64,000 nt of DNA from the NCBI RefSeq assembly GCF_014650815.1, contig NZ_BMVR01000014.1, positions 62,001-126,000 of the forward strand, in the 5' to 3' direction. A program made the position numbers and the translations under genes. This DNA comes from Streptomyces flavofungini (lineage in GTDB: Bacteria > Actinomycetota > Actinomycetes > Streptomycetales > Streptomycetaceae). Below, one piece after another: positions 1-9,132 of the stretch (positions are counted from its first letter, which is position 1; every line of letters begins with the position of its first letter). Below the pieces are notes generated by a model. The model worked only from the letters and a program-made list of their open reading frames with translations. It ran no database searches and was not told where the DNA came from.

Positions 1-3000
1 CCTCCGCGCCGAGGGCGGTACGGATGCGGCTGATCAGCTTCGTGGCGAGCAGCGAGTGGCCGCCGAGGGCGAAGAAGTCGTCGTCGATGCCGACGCGTTC
101 GACGTCGAGAATGTCGGCGAACAGGTCGCACAGCAGCTCCTCTTGGAGCGTGCGGGGCTCGCGGCTGCCCGCCTGCGGGGCGAAGTCCGGCGCGGGCAGG
201 GCCCGCCGGTCCAGCTTGCCGTTGGCGCTCAGCGGCACGGCGGCGATCGCCACCACGGCGGCGGGCACCAGGTGCGCGGGCAGGCGCTCTTGGAGGTAGC
301 CGCGCAGCGAGCCGACCAGCACACCGATCTGCGTCGCCGCGGCCGGGTCGCTGGCCAGCAGCTTGTCCCCCCGCCCGGAGGGCAGGTACACGCCGGTCAG
401 GGCGCGGGCGGTCACGGGGGCGTCGGTGAGGATCAGCGCCTCGAACCGGTCACCCGCGTCCGCCCAGGTCGACAGGGCGCTCCAGCCGAGCGCCGCGGCC
501 CAGTCCCGCACCTGTTCCGGATCCAGCGCCGGCTGCCCGGCCGGGGCCTCCATCAGTTCGGCGTCGACGGCCAGGGCGACCTCGCCGCCGACGCGGGCGT
601 TGGGGATCCCGGTCACGCGCAGCGCGTGCCCGTCCTGGGCGCGTACGAGGTCTTCCAGGCCCCGCAGGCCGGTGACCTGGTGGCCCCAGGTCACGGTCGG
701 GGCGTCGCTGACGTCCTCGACGGGGGTGCCGGGCTTGTGCAGGACGACCTCGTACCGGTGGCGGGTGAGTTCGTTGTGCGCGGCGCCGGTCTTCAGGCGG
801 ATGTCGACGCCCGCGGCGCGGTGGCGGGCGGCCCACTGGTGGAACCACTCCGGGTCGAGGACCAGTTCGGGCTCGGTGAGCATGGCCCGCGCGATGGCGG
901 CCCGCGCCGCCGACGGCGCGATGGCCTGGTGCTTGGCGTGCTGGGCGTGGTGCACCCCGGAGGCGAACAGGTGCAGCGACCCGGCGTTGCGCACGTCGCC
1001 CACCAGGATCCGCCCGCCCGGCTTGAGCAGGGTGAAGGCCTGGGCGAGGACCCGGTCCAGATAGGCGGTGTGCGGAAAGTACTGGATCACGGAGTTCAGG
1101 ACCACCATGTCGAAGTGGCCCACCGGCAGCCCGCTCACGTCGTCCGCGTGCTGGTGGCGCAGCGTGACCTTGTCCGCGAACCCGGCGTCGGCCACCTCCC
1201 GCGTCAGCCGCCCGATCACCTGCGAGGACAGGTCGGTCGCCCAGTACTCCTCGACATGGGGCAGGACGTGCGCCATCAGCAGCCCCGCGCCCACGCCCAG
1301 TTCGAGCACCCGGTCCGGCCGCCAGCAGGTGATCTGCCGCACCGCGGCGTCCCGCCAGTCGCGTATCTCGTCCAGGTCGATCGGCTCACCGGTGTAGCTG
1401 GAGTTCCAGCCGGTGAAGTCCTCGCCCCACTGCGTGGTGGGCGCCGAGTAGACGTCGTCGTAGATCTGCTCCCACTCGTCGACCTGCCGCTCGGACTCCG
1501 CCACCTGCTGTGCGCCGTCCAGGTCCGGCACGACGTACGCCACCAGGCGCTTGTCGTCGTCCGCCGCGTGGACCGTGACGACCGCCCGCGCCACGGACGG
1601 GTGGTCGGCGAGGACCGCCTCGATCTCGCCGGGTTCGATGCGCATGCCGTGGATCTTGACCTGGTCGTCGGCGCGGCCGAGGTACGTCAACTGGCCGTCG
1701 GGGAGCCGGCGTACGAGGTCGCCGGTGCGGTACATGCGGGCGCCGGGCGGCCCGTAGGGGTCGGCGACGAAGCGTGCGGCGGTCAGGCCGGTGCGGTCGT
1801 GGTAGCCGCGGGCCAGGGAGGGGCCCGTGACGTAGGCCTCGCCGGGGGCGCCGGGCGGCACCGGGGCGAGCCGGCCGTCGAGTACGCGGACCCGGGCGTC
1901 GGCCACGGCGGTGCCGATGGGGGCCGCCGCGCCCGTGAGGGGCGTGCTCATGGTGGCGCAGACGGTGGTCTCGGTCGGGCCGTAGGCGTTGACGAACCGC
2001 CGCCCCGCGCTCCACCGCGCGGCGAGTCCCGGCGGACAGGCTTCACCCGCGACGGTCAGCACCCGCAGCGCGCCGAGCGTCTGCGGGGCCTCATCGGGCA
2101 GGGTGGCGACGACGCTCGGCGGCAGCGTCACATGGGTGATCGCCCGCTCCGCGAGGACCTGGTACAGGTCGTCGCCGACCACGCGCCGCAGCCGGGGCAC
2201 CACGAGCGCCGCCCCGCTGGTCAGGGACTGCACCAGCTCCCAGAACGCGGCGTCGAAGCTCGGGGAGGCCACCTGCAGGACGCGGGAGGTGGGTTCGACG
2301 GCGAGGCGCGCACGGATGGTGGCACTGAGCGCGGCCAGACCGGCGTGGGTGACGGTCACGCCCTTGGGGCGGCCCGTCGAGCCGGACGTGTAGATCACGT
2401 ACGCCGGGTGGGCCGGAGCGAGGGCGACGCGCGGCGCGCTGTCCGGGGCCTGCCGCCAGGCCGCCTCGATCCCCTCGGCGTCGACGGCGAGCACGTCCAC
2501 GGGCAGACCAGGCGGCAGCTCGCCGAGCGCGTCCTGCGTCGTGAGGATCACCGCCGGAGCCGCGTCCTTGACCATGTACGTGATCCGGTCCGCCGGATAT
2601 TCCAGGTCGAGGGGAAGGTGGGCCGCGCCCGCCTTCAGCACACCGAGCACGAGCGCGACCTGGTCCGCGCAGCGCGGCATGGCCAGGGCCACCAGGCTCT
2701 CGGGCCCGACGCCCCGGCCGAGCAGCCAGTGCGCGATCCGGTTGGCCCGCGCGTCCAGCTCCGCGTACGACCAGACCGCTTCGTCGGACTCCACCGCGAG
2801 GGCGTCCGGGTCCAGGCGCACCCGCGCCGCGAACAGCTCCGGGAACGTGGCCTGCTCGACGGCGGGCTCGGGAGGGGGCGCGGTCAGGTCGCGGTGCTCG
2901 GCGGCGGTGAGCAGGTCGGCCTCGCCGATGGGTCGGCCGGGGTCGGCGACGGCGGCGGTGAGCAGGTGCTCCCAGCGGGTGAGCAGGGTCTCGATCGTCG

Positions 3001-6000
3001 CCGCGTCGTACAGCTCGGTGGAGTACTCGGCCGTCAGGGCGATGCCCGCGGGGCGGGTGCCGCCCCCGAAGGTCTCCGTGAACGTCTCCGTCAGGCTGAG
3101 CATCACGTCGTAGCGGGCCGTGCCGGTGCCCCGGTCGTCGACGTCGGCGCGCAGGCCGGGCAGCTCGTAGGCGGCTTCCTCGTTGTTCTGGAGCACCAGC
3201 GCGATCTGGAACAGCGGGTGGTGGGAGGTGGAGCGCTGCGGGTTGAGCTTCTCCACCAGGACGTCGAAGGGGATGTCCTGGTGGGTGTAGGCGGCGAGGC
3301 TGGTCTCGCGGACCTGCGCGAGCAGGTCGGCGAAGGTGGGGTCGCCGGAGGTGTCGGTGCGCAGCACGAGGGTGTTCACGAACAGGCCGACGAGGTCCTT
3401 GAGGCTCTCGTCGGTGCGGCCCGCGATGCCGCTGCCGATGGCGATGTCCTCCCCCACGCCGAGCCGGGTCAGCAGGGCGGCCATGGTGGCCTGCAGCACC
3501 ATGAACGGCGTGGCGTCCGCGGAGCGCGCCAACTCGACGACGCCCCGGTGCAGTTCCGGCGAGAAGGCGCGGCGGAGCACGTCGCCGCTGTAGTCGAGAT
3601 CGGCCGGTCGCGGCCGGTCGCCGGGGAGGGTCGTCGTCTCCGGCAGCCCGGCGAGCTGCTCGGCCCAGTAGGCGTACTGCTCGCCGAACAGGCTCCGCGG
3701 GTCCGTCTCGTCGCCGAGCAGCTCGCGCTGCCACAGCGTGTAGTCCGCGTAACTCACGGGCAGCGGCGCCCAGTCGGGCGCGGCGTGCGCCGCCCGGGCG
3801 CGGTAGGCGGCGGTCAGGTCGCGGGCCAGCGGGGCCAGGGACCAGCCGTCCCCGGCGATGTGGTGGATCACCAGGGCGAGGACGTGCGCGTCGGCGCCGG
3901 TGCGCAGCAGCCGCGCCTGCACGGGGATGTCCGCCGCCAGGTCGAACGAGCCGCGGGCGGCCGCGGTGAGGCACTCCGCCAGCGCGGCCTCGCCGTCCAC
4001 CTGCTGCGCCGTGAGCGTGACCCGGTGGCGCCGGTCGACCTCGTCGGCGTCCAGGACGTGCTGGTAGGGCTCGCCGTCGGCCTGGGGGAACACCGTGCGC
4101 AGCGTCTCGTGCCGGGCGATGACGTCGTGGAGGGCCGACTCCAGCGCCCCGGCGTCGAGCGCGCCGGTCAGGTGGAGGACGAACGGCATGTTGTACGTGG
4201 GCGAGGCCTCGTACTGCTGGAGGAACCACAGGCGCCGCTGGGCGGGCGAAAGCGGCAGCCGCTCGGGCCGCACGGCGCCGGGGGCGAGCGGGGTGCGGGC
4301 GCGGGCGGAGCCGTCCAGGTGCGGGGCGAGTCCGGCGGCGGTGGGGTGGGCGAAGACGGTGCGCAGCTCGACCTCGGTCCCGAGTCTCGCGCGCAGTCGG
4401 CTGATGAGCTTCGTCGCGAGCAGCGAGTGGCCGCCCAGGGCGAAGAAGTCGTCGTCGACGCCGACCCGCTCCAGGCCGAGGACCTCGGCGAACAGGCCGC
4501 ACAGCAGCGCCTCGCGAGGGGTGCGCGGGGTGCGGCCGGTGGACTGGGCGGCGAAGTCCGGGGCGGGCAGGGCGTGCCGGTCCAGTTTGCCGTTGGCGTT
4601 CAGGGGCAGCTCGGCGACGGCCAGGACGGCGGCGGGGACGAGGTGGGCGGGCAGCCGCTCCTTGAGGTGGCCGCGGAGCGATCCGGCCAGGGCGTTGATC
4701 CGGGCGGCGGCGGCCGGGGCGTTGGCCGCCGCCGCGTCGGGGCGGCCGGACGGGAGGTAGGTGCCGGTGAGGGCGCGGCCCTCGGCCGTGCCGTCGGTGA
4801 AGACCAGCGCATCGAAGCAGTCGCCGGTACGCGACCAGGTCACCGCGGCGCTCCAGCCCCGCGCCGCCGCCCAGTCGGCAAGCTGCTGCGGGTCCAGTGC
4901 AGTCTGCCGTGCGTGCAGCGCCGTGTGCTGCGGATCCACTGCCGTCTGCTGCGGGTCCGACGTCACCCCCTGCGGATCCAGCACCGCCCCCTGCGGAGCC
5001 GCCACCGCCCGCCGCGAGCCCGGCACCGCGTCAACTGTGGACCGCCGCTCCAGGAGGCGGGCACCGGCAGCCAGGGCGGCCTCGTCGCACAGGCGGGCGT
5101 TGGGGACACCGGTCACGCGCAGGACGCGTCCGCCGCCTTCCCGCACCCGCTGCTCGACCGCGCGCAGATCGGTGACGTGTCGGCCCCACGCCACCGCCGG
5201 GACGCCGCCGACGTCCTCGGTGGTCACGCCGGGCTTGTGCAGGACGACTTCGTAGCGGTGGCGGGTCAGCTCGTTGTGGGCCGCGCCGTCCTTGAGGCGG
5301 ACGTCAACCCCCGCGGCACCGTGACGCTCGGCCCAGTGGGCGAACCAGTCGGGGTGCAGGGCGAGTTCGGGATCGGTGAGGATCGCACGGGCCACCGCCA
5401 CCCGCACCGCCGACGGCTCGGCGCCCGGCCCGTCCGGCTCCTGGGCGTGCCGCGCCCCGGCGTGGAACAGCGGCAGCGTGTCCGCGTTGCGCACGTCCCC
5501 GACCACGATCCGCCCGCCCGGCGCGAGCAGCGCGAAGGCTCCGGCGAGGACCCGGTCGAGGTAGGCGGTGCCCGGGAAGTACTGGGCGACGGAGTTGAGG
5601 ACCACCGTGTCGAAGTGGCCCTCCGGCAGGCCGCGCACGTCGTCGGCGCTCTGGTGGCGCAGCGTGGCCCGGTCCCCGAACCCGGCCCGCTCGGCTTCGC
5701 GGGCGAGGCGGTCGACGGCGCGGGCGGAGAGGTCCGTGGCCCAGTACTCCTCGACGCGGGGCAGCAGGCGGGACGCCAACAGACCGGATCCGGCGCCGAT
5801 TTCGAGGATCCGGCGCGGCTCCCAGGACAGGATGCGCCGCACCGCCGCGGCCCGCCACTCCCGCATCTCGGCCACGTCGATGGGCTCGCCCGTGGCGCGG
5901 GAGTTCCAGCCGGTGAAGTCCTCGCCCCAGGCCGTGTCGGGGGCGGCGTAGACCTCGTCGTAGACCCGCTCCCACTCCGCGACGATCCCCGGCCCGGACT

Positions 6001-7501
6001 CGGCACGAAGGCCCGGTCCCGCCTCCCCCTCCGCCGGGTCGGGCTCCGGCACCACGTACGCCACCAGGTGCCGCTCGCCCGCGCGGTCCTGCCGCAGGAC
6101 CACCGCGGCGCGGGCCACGCTGGGGTGCCGGTCGAGGGCGGCCTCGACCTCGCCGGGCTCGATCCGGAAGCCGCGGATCTTGACCTGGTCGTCGGTGCGG
6201 CCGTGGAAGGTGTAACAGCCGTCGGGCGCGCGGGAGACCAGGTCGCCCGTGCGGTACATGCGGGCGCCGGGGCGGTCGCCGAAGGGGCAGGCCACGAAGC
6301 GCTCGGCGGTCAGGGCGTGGCGGCCCGCGTAGCCGCGGGCCAGGCCCGCGCCCTCCAGGTACAGCTCGCCGGGCTCGCCGTCCGGCACCGGGGCGAGCGC
6401 CGCGTCCAGGACGTGCGCGCGCAGGGCGACCAGTGGCCGACCGATCGGCACCACGTCGCCGAGGTGGTCGGCCCCGGTCATGGGGTGGAGGGTGGTGGCG
6501 ACGGTCGCCTCGGTGGGCCCGTACCCGTTCACCACGGTCAAGCCGGGGCAGGCGCGCAGGACGCGCGTCACCGCGGCCGGGGACAGGGCCTCCCCGGCGG
6601 CGCACACCTCACGCAGCCCGGCGAAGGCCGTCGGGTCGTCGTCGGCGATCAGCGCGAACAGGGCCGCCGTCAGGACCACCATGGTCACACCGTGGTCGGC
6701 GACGGCCGCCGCGAGCACGGTCGCGTCGATGCGTCCGGGCGGGGCGAGCACGACGGTGCCGCCGCCGAGGAGCGGTATCCACAGGTCGTACGTGGAGGCG
6801 TCGAAGGCCACGGTGTTGTGCATCAGGAGCCGCTCGTGGTGCCCGGCCGCGAAGGCGGGGTCGGCGGCGAGGCCCACGACGCCCCGGTGGGTGATGGCGA
6901 CGCCCTTGGGCAGGCCCGTGGAGCCGGAGGTGTACATCACGTGCGCGAGGTGGTCCGGCCGCGTGCGGCGCGCAGGCCGTGCCACGGCGGCCGCGGCGAG
7001 GTCCGCAGCCGTGGTGGGCGCGTCCAGGACGAGGCGGGGCGTGCCGTGTTCGGGCAGGTCGGCCGTGGTGCGGGCGTCGGTGACGAGGAGGGCGGGCGCG
7101 GCGTCGTCGAGGAGGAAGCGGAGGCGCTCGCCGGGGTGTTCGGTGTCCAGGGGGAGATAGTGGCCCCCGGCCTTGAGGACGGCGAGGACGGTGACGACGT
7201 ACGCGGCCGAGCGCGGCAGCGCCACGGCGACGACGGACTCCTGGTCGACTCCGTGCGCGCGCAGGACCTGGGCGAGCCGGTTGGCCGCCGTGTCCAACTC
7301 CCCGTATGTCAGAGGTGTGCCGGTCCCGCCGACCACGGCGGCCGCGTCCGGGGTGGCGTCCGCCCACTGCTCGAACCGGGCCGCGACGGTCGTGTCCGCC
7401 GTGGCCCCGGAGACAGCCCTGGCCCGAGAGGCGACTGCGGCCTGAGCGACAGTCATGTCTGAAGTGGCCAGAGAGGCGGAAGGGTTCCCCGGGACAGCCA
7501 T
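1..7501 (-). CDS. Nonribosomal peptide synthetase with two methyltransferase-interrupted A domains (3' end outside window)
   Basis: The frame is open from the ATG at 7501 to the left edge, about 2500 codons, so the C-terminus is missing. AAGGAG lies 12 bases before the ATG. Order read from the translation: A1 (YTSGSTGLPKG), MT1 inserted after the A8 motif (EIGAGSGLL near 5790, NSVAQYFP), A10 (NGKLDR), PCP1 (GGHSLLATK near 4430), C (HHIAGDGWS near 3850), A2 (YTSGSTGRPKG near 2380), MT2 (ELGVGAGLL near 1290) and PCP2 (GGHSLLATK near 50). It starts with an A domain, so it can initiate a chain. Both MTs sit between A8 and A10, as in N-methylating NRPSs. My hand reading of the ten specificity positions gives DAYVCAGVAK for A1 (no match I know) and DAWTTAAVCK for A2, close to the Phe code of GrsA. 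The A-MT-PCP-C order recalls thaxtomin synthetases TxtA/TxtB. The product is unknown. No iron box precedes it. Confidence 0.93.
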   Translation of the reverse strand, partial: MAVPGNPSASLATSDMTVAQAAVASRARAVSGATADTTVAARFEQWADATPDAAAVVGGTGTPLTYGELDTAANRLAQVLRAHGVDQESVVAVALPRSAAYVVTVLAVLKAGGHYLPLDTEHPGERLRFLLDDAAPALLVTDARTTADLPEHGTPRLVLDAPTTAADLAAAAVARPARRTRPDHLAHVMYTSGSTGLPKGVAITHRGVVGLAADPAFAAGHHERLLMHNTVAFDASTYDLWIPLLGGGTVVLAPPGRIDATVLAAAVADHGVTMVVLTAALFALIADDDPTAFAGLREVCAAGEALSPAAVTRVLRACPGLTVVNGYGPTEATVATTLHPMTGADHLGDVVPIGRPLVALRAHVLDAALAPVPDGEPGELYLEGAGLARGYAGRHALTAERFVACPFGDRPGARMYRTGDLVSRAPDGCYTFHGRTDDQVKIRGFRIEPGEVEAALDRHPSVARAAVVLRQDRAGERHLVAYVVPEPDPAEGEAGPGLRAESGPGIVAEWERVYDEVYAAPDTAWGEDFTGWNSRATGEPIDVAEMREWRAAAVRRILSWEPRRILEIGAGSGLLASRLLPRVEEYWATDLSARAVDRLAREAERAGFGDRATLRHQSADDVRGLPEGHFDTVVLNSVAQYFPGTAYLDRVLAGAFALLAPGGRIVVGDVRNADTLPLFHAGARHAQEPDGPGAEPSAVRVAVARAILTDPELALHPDWFAHWAERHGAAGVDVRLKDGAAHNELTRHRYEVVLHKPGVTTEDVGGVPAVAWGRHVTDLRAVEQRVREGGGRVLRVTGVPNARLCDEAALAAGARLLERRSTVDAVPGSRRAVAAPQGAVLDPQGVTSDPQQTAVDPQHTALHARQTALDPQQLADWAAARGWSAAVTWSRTGDCFDALVFTDGTAEGRALTGTYLPSGRPDAAAANAPAAAARINALAGSLRGHLKERLPAHLVPAAVLAVAELPLNANGKLDRHALPAPDFAAQSTGRTPRTPREALLCGLFAEVLGLERVGVDDDFFALGGHSLLATKLISRLRARLGTEVELRTVFAHPTAAGLAPHLDGSARARTPLAPGAVRPERLPLSPAQRRLWFLQQYEASPTYNMPFVLHLTGALDAGALESALHDVIARHETLRTVFPQADGEPYQHVLDADEVDRRHRVTLTAQQVDGEAALAECLTAAARGSFDLAADIPVQARLLRTGADAHVLALVIHHIAGDGWSLAPLARDLTAAYRARAAHAAPDWAPLPVSYADYTLWQRELLGDETDPRSLFGEQYAYWAEQLAGLPETTTLPGDRPRPADLDYSGDVLRRAFSPELHRGVVELARSADATPFMVLQATMAALLTRLGVGEDIAIGSGIAGRTDESLKDLVGLFVNTLVLRTDTSGDPTFADLLAQVRETSLAAYTHQDIPFDVLVEKLNPQRSTSHHPLFQIALVLQNNEEAAYELPGLRADVDDRGTGTARYDVMLSLTETFTETFGGGTRPAGIALTAEYSTELYDAATIETLLTRWEHLLTAAVADPGRPIGEADLLTAAEHRDLTAPPPEPAVEQATFPELFAARVRLDPDALAVESDEAVWSYAELDARANRIAHWLLGRGVGPESLVALAMPRCADQVALVLGVLKAGAAHLPLDLEYPADRITYMVKDAAPAVILTTQDALGELPPGLPVDVLAVDAEGIEAAWRQAPDSAPRVALAPAHPAYVIYTSGSTGRPKGVTVTHAGLAALSATIRARLAVEPTSRVLQVASPSFDAAFWELVQSLTSGAALVVPRLRRVVGDDLYQVLAERAITHVTLPPSVVATLPDEAPQTLGALRVLTVAGEACPPGLAARWSAGRRFVNAYGPTETTVCATMSTPLTGAAAPIGTAVADARVRVLDGRLAPVPPGAPGEAYVTGPSLARGYHDRTGLTAARFVADPYGPPGARMYRTGDLVRRLPDGQLTYLGRADDQVKIHGMRIEPGEIEAVLADHPSVARAVVTVHAADDDKRLVAYVVPDLDGAQQVAESERQVDEWEQIYDDVYSAPTTQWGEDFTGWNSSYTGEPIDLDEIRDWRDAAVRQITCWRPDRVLELGVGAGLLMAHVLPHVEEYWATDLSSQVIGRLTREVADAGFADKVTLRHQHADDVSGLPVGHFDMVVLNSVIQYFPHTAYLDRVLAQAFTLLKPGGRILVGDVRNAGSLHLFASGVHHAQHAKHQAIAPSAARAAIARAMLTEPELVLDPEWFHQWAARHRAAGVDIRLKTGAAHNELTRHRYEVVLHKPGTPVEDVSDAPTVTWGHQVTGLRGLEDLVRAQDGHALRVTGIPNARVGGEVALAVDAELMEAPAGQPALDPEQVRDWAAALGWSALSTWADAGDRFEALILTDAPVTARALTGVYLPSGRGDKLLASDPAAATQIGVLVGSLRGYLQERLPAHLVPAAVVAIAAVPLSANGKLDRRALPAPDFAPQAGSREPRTLQEELLCDLFADILDVERVGIDDDFFALGGHSLLATKLISRIRTALGAE

Positions 7502-7985
7502 GCAGGCACGCTCCTTCTGTGGCCACTGTGGTAGTTGGCAACACCACGGACCATAACGTTCCGGCCAGGCCGGACGGAAGGTTCGACCGTCGACGCCGAG
7601 GCACTTCGCCCCGGCCCGCCGACTTGCCCCGCCACCAGGCCTGTTGGGTCACTCGGCCCCGTGCGCGCCACGGCGAGGGCGGCGTCAGGAGGCCGGGAGG
7701 CCCAGCCCCGCCGAGGGGCGGGTACGGCTCCCCTGGAGAGGGATGCGGAACGAACTGGTCGGGATGCAGCTCGTATCAGCCATCCTTGATCACTCTTGAA
7801 CGCGGCCCCGCGCCTCCGCTTCACAATCTTCACTTGCGCATCACACGACACTTGAGCCTCTTCACTGACTCATAGGCCGGTTCCACTTGGGGGCGTTTTC
7901 AAGCCATGCGACTGCCCGGACCCGACACCAAGGCACCGAAGGCCCCGAAGACCCCCAAGCCCTCCACCCCCCAAGACGCAGGCGC
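7502..7985 (-). promoter_or_regulatory. Promoter/5' region of the NRPS gene with an operator-like dyad
   Basis: This 484-base gap separates the NRPS start from the upstream SnoaL-like gene, and I see no convincing gene in it. A dyad at 7528-7547 has outer arms GTGGT/ACCAC and inner arms GTTG/CAAC offset by one base. It lies only 27 bases before the ATG and looks like a repressor or activator site. The stretch 7785-7870 is clearly lower in GC and is the best place for the promoter. No sequence close to the iron-box consensus is present, unlike the siderophore genes further right. Confidence 0.4.
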
Positions 7986-8456
7986 TCAGGGCGCGTACAC
8001 CGGGGTCAGGTCGAGCACGACGCGGAAGTCCACGATCAGTCCGTCGGCGCCGACCCGCCAGATCGTCACCGCGGGCAGGGTCACCTCCTTCGCGTCGAGC
8101 CGCGTGTACGTCACGTCGGTGACGGCGATGGTCGTGTCCTCGACGACCCAGGCGTCGACGATGCGGTGGCTCAGTCCCGCGATGGTCTCCATGAACGCGG
8201 TGTTGGCGGCGAGGACGGCCTCGCGGCCGACGAGCGGTTCGCCGTTGCCGAAGACCATGGTGGCGTCCTCGGCGAGGAGGTCGGCGACGCCGCGCAGGTC
8301 CCGGCGGTCGATCTTCGCGAAGAGGGCTTCGGGCGTGGGGGCGGCGGGCGTGTGCGCGGTGGTCATGGTGTCTCCGGTGGTCGTGACGCCTGCGGCCGTC
8401 AGGTCGGCGACCGTGGTCGTGGCATCGGCGGTGGTGGTGTCGTGGGCCGTGGTCAT
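7986..8456 (-). CDS. SnoaL-like/NTF2-fold protein
   Basis: This is a 156-residue protein whose core, from about residue 35, reads as a SnoaL-like NTF2 fold: a helix followed by a region with FGNGEPLVGREAV and a C-terminal strand region VTIWRVGADGLIVDFRV. Family members include polyketide cyclases, isomerases and small stress proteins with a conical ligand pocket; no activity can be assigned here. The ATG at 8456 overlaps the stop of the upstream cupin gene (ATGA), so the two are translationally coupled. A second in-frame ATG at 8366 also has a good GGAGACACC site, and the 30 residues between the two starts are Thr-rich and look like a duplicated start segment. The shorter 126-residue form fits the family length better. 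No signal peptide or membrane segment is seen. Confidence 0.75.
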   Translation of the reverse strand: MTTAHDTTTADATTTVADLTAAGVTTTGDTMTTAHTPAAPTPEALFAKIDRRDLRGVADLLAEDATMVFGNGEPLVGREAVLAANTAFMETIAGLSHRIVDAWVVEDTTIAVTDVTYTRLDAKEVTLPAVTIWRVGADGLIVDFRVVLDLTPVYAP

Positions 8457-9001
8457 GACGTCTCCGGTCCCGGCGGCGGGCCCTCGGCGGGGCCCGCGAT
8501 GTCCGCGCCGTAGGACCGGGTGAGCTCGGCGAGGCGGGCGAAGTCGGCGGGGTCGAGCGGGGGCGCCTGCTCGCCCGGCCGCGCCGGTACGCCCGCCTCG
8601 GCGAAGAAGCGCTCGAACCCGGCGGGCGCTGTGAGTATCAGCATGCGAGCGGGCGTCACGCCCGGGTTGGTGAACCCGTGCACGATGCCCCGCGGCAGAT
8701 AGAGGAAGTCGCCCACGCGGGCCAGGGCCGTCGTCTGCCCGGCGAGGACCTCCAGCTCACCGTCGAGCAGGTAGAAGGCCTCGTCCTCACGGCCGTGCAC
8801 ATGCGGCGGCGGCCCGCCGCCGGGCGGCACCGACGCCTCGATCAGCGCGAACGCGCCGTTCGTCGCGTCGCCGCTCGCCTTGATCGTGTAGGTGTCCCCC
8901 ACCACCCACAGGGACTGGCCTTCTCCGGATCGGACGTGGCGGACCCCCGTCGGCACCGTCGGCACCGTCGGCACCGTAGGCACTTGATTGATCGCGGTCA
9001 T
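8453..9001 (-). CDS. Single-domain cupin protein
   Basis: This is a 182-residue cupin (cupin_2 type). The first motif is seen as PPPHVHGREDEAFYLLDGE, which gives the metal-binding His-His-Glu set, and the second as GDFLYLPRGIVHGF, with its His. Cupins of this size in Streptomyces act as dioxygenase-like enzymes or small-molecule binding proteins, so the substrate is open. AAGGAGACGCT precedes the ATG. Residues 7-18 are a short VPT repeat encoded by three or four copies of a 9-base GTCGGCACC unit (plus strand), probably slippage. It forms an operon with the SnoaL-like gene and is divergent from the LuxR-type gene at 9133. The 131-base shared region probably holds both promoters, so the regulator may control this pair. 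Confidence 0.85.
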   Translation of the reverse strand: MTAINQVPTVPTVPTVPTGVRHVRSGEGQSLWVVGDTYTIKASGDATNGAFALIEASVPPGGGPPPHVHGREDEAFYLLDGELEVLAGQTTALARVGDFLYLPRGIVHGFTNPGVTPARMLILTAPAGFERFFAEAGVPARPGEQAPPLDPADFARLAELTRSYGADIAGPAEGPPPGPETS

Positions 9002-9132
9002 AGCGTCTCCTTCTTGCGTTCCCCCGGAACTGCCGTTCCCCCATGAACTGCCTGCTCACGACGTTAAGGGCGCAGGTTTCCGCTGCCTATACCACTTTTC
9101 TGGTGCTCTGCCGGGGACCGGCCTGTGCCACG

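Noticed and set aside
56..7462. A 2468-codon open frame on the plus strand opposite the first NRPS
   Set aside because: It is rich in Gly, Arg, Val and His without any domain. The opposite strand carries a full NRPS with all core motifs; such mirror frames are normal in very GC-rich DNA.
7453..7851. A 132-codon minus-strand frame upstream of the NRPS
   Set aside because: It overlaps the NRPS start in another frame, has Arg/Ser/Pro shadow composition and no ribosome site.
7502..7985. Iron box ahead of the first NRPS
   Set aside because: No TTAGG...CCTAA-type dyad is present in the gap, so I do not place this NRPS in the iron regulon.
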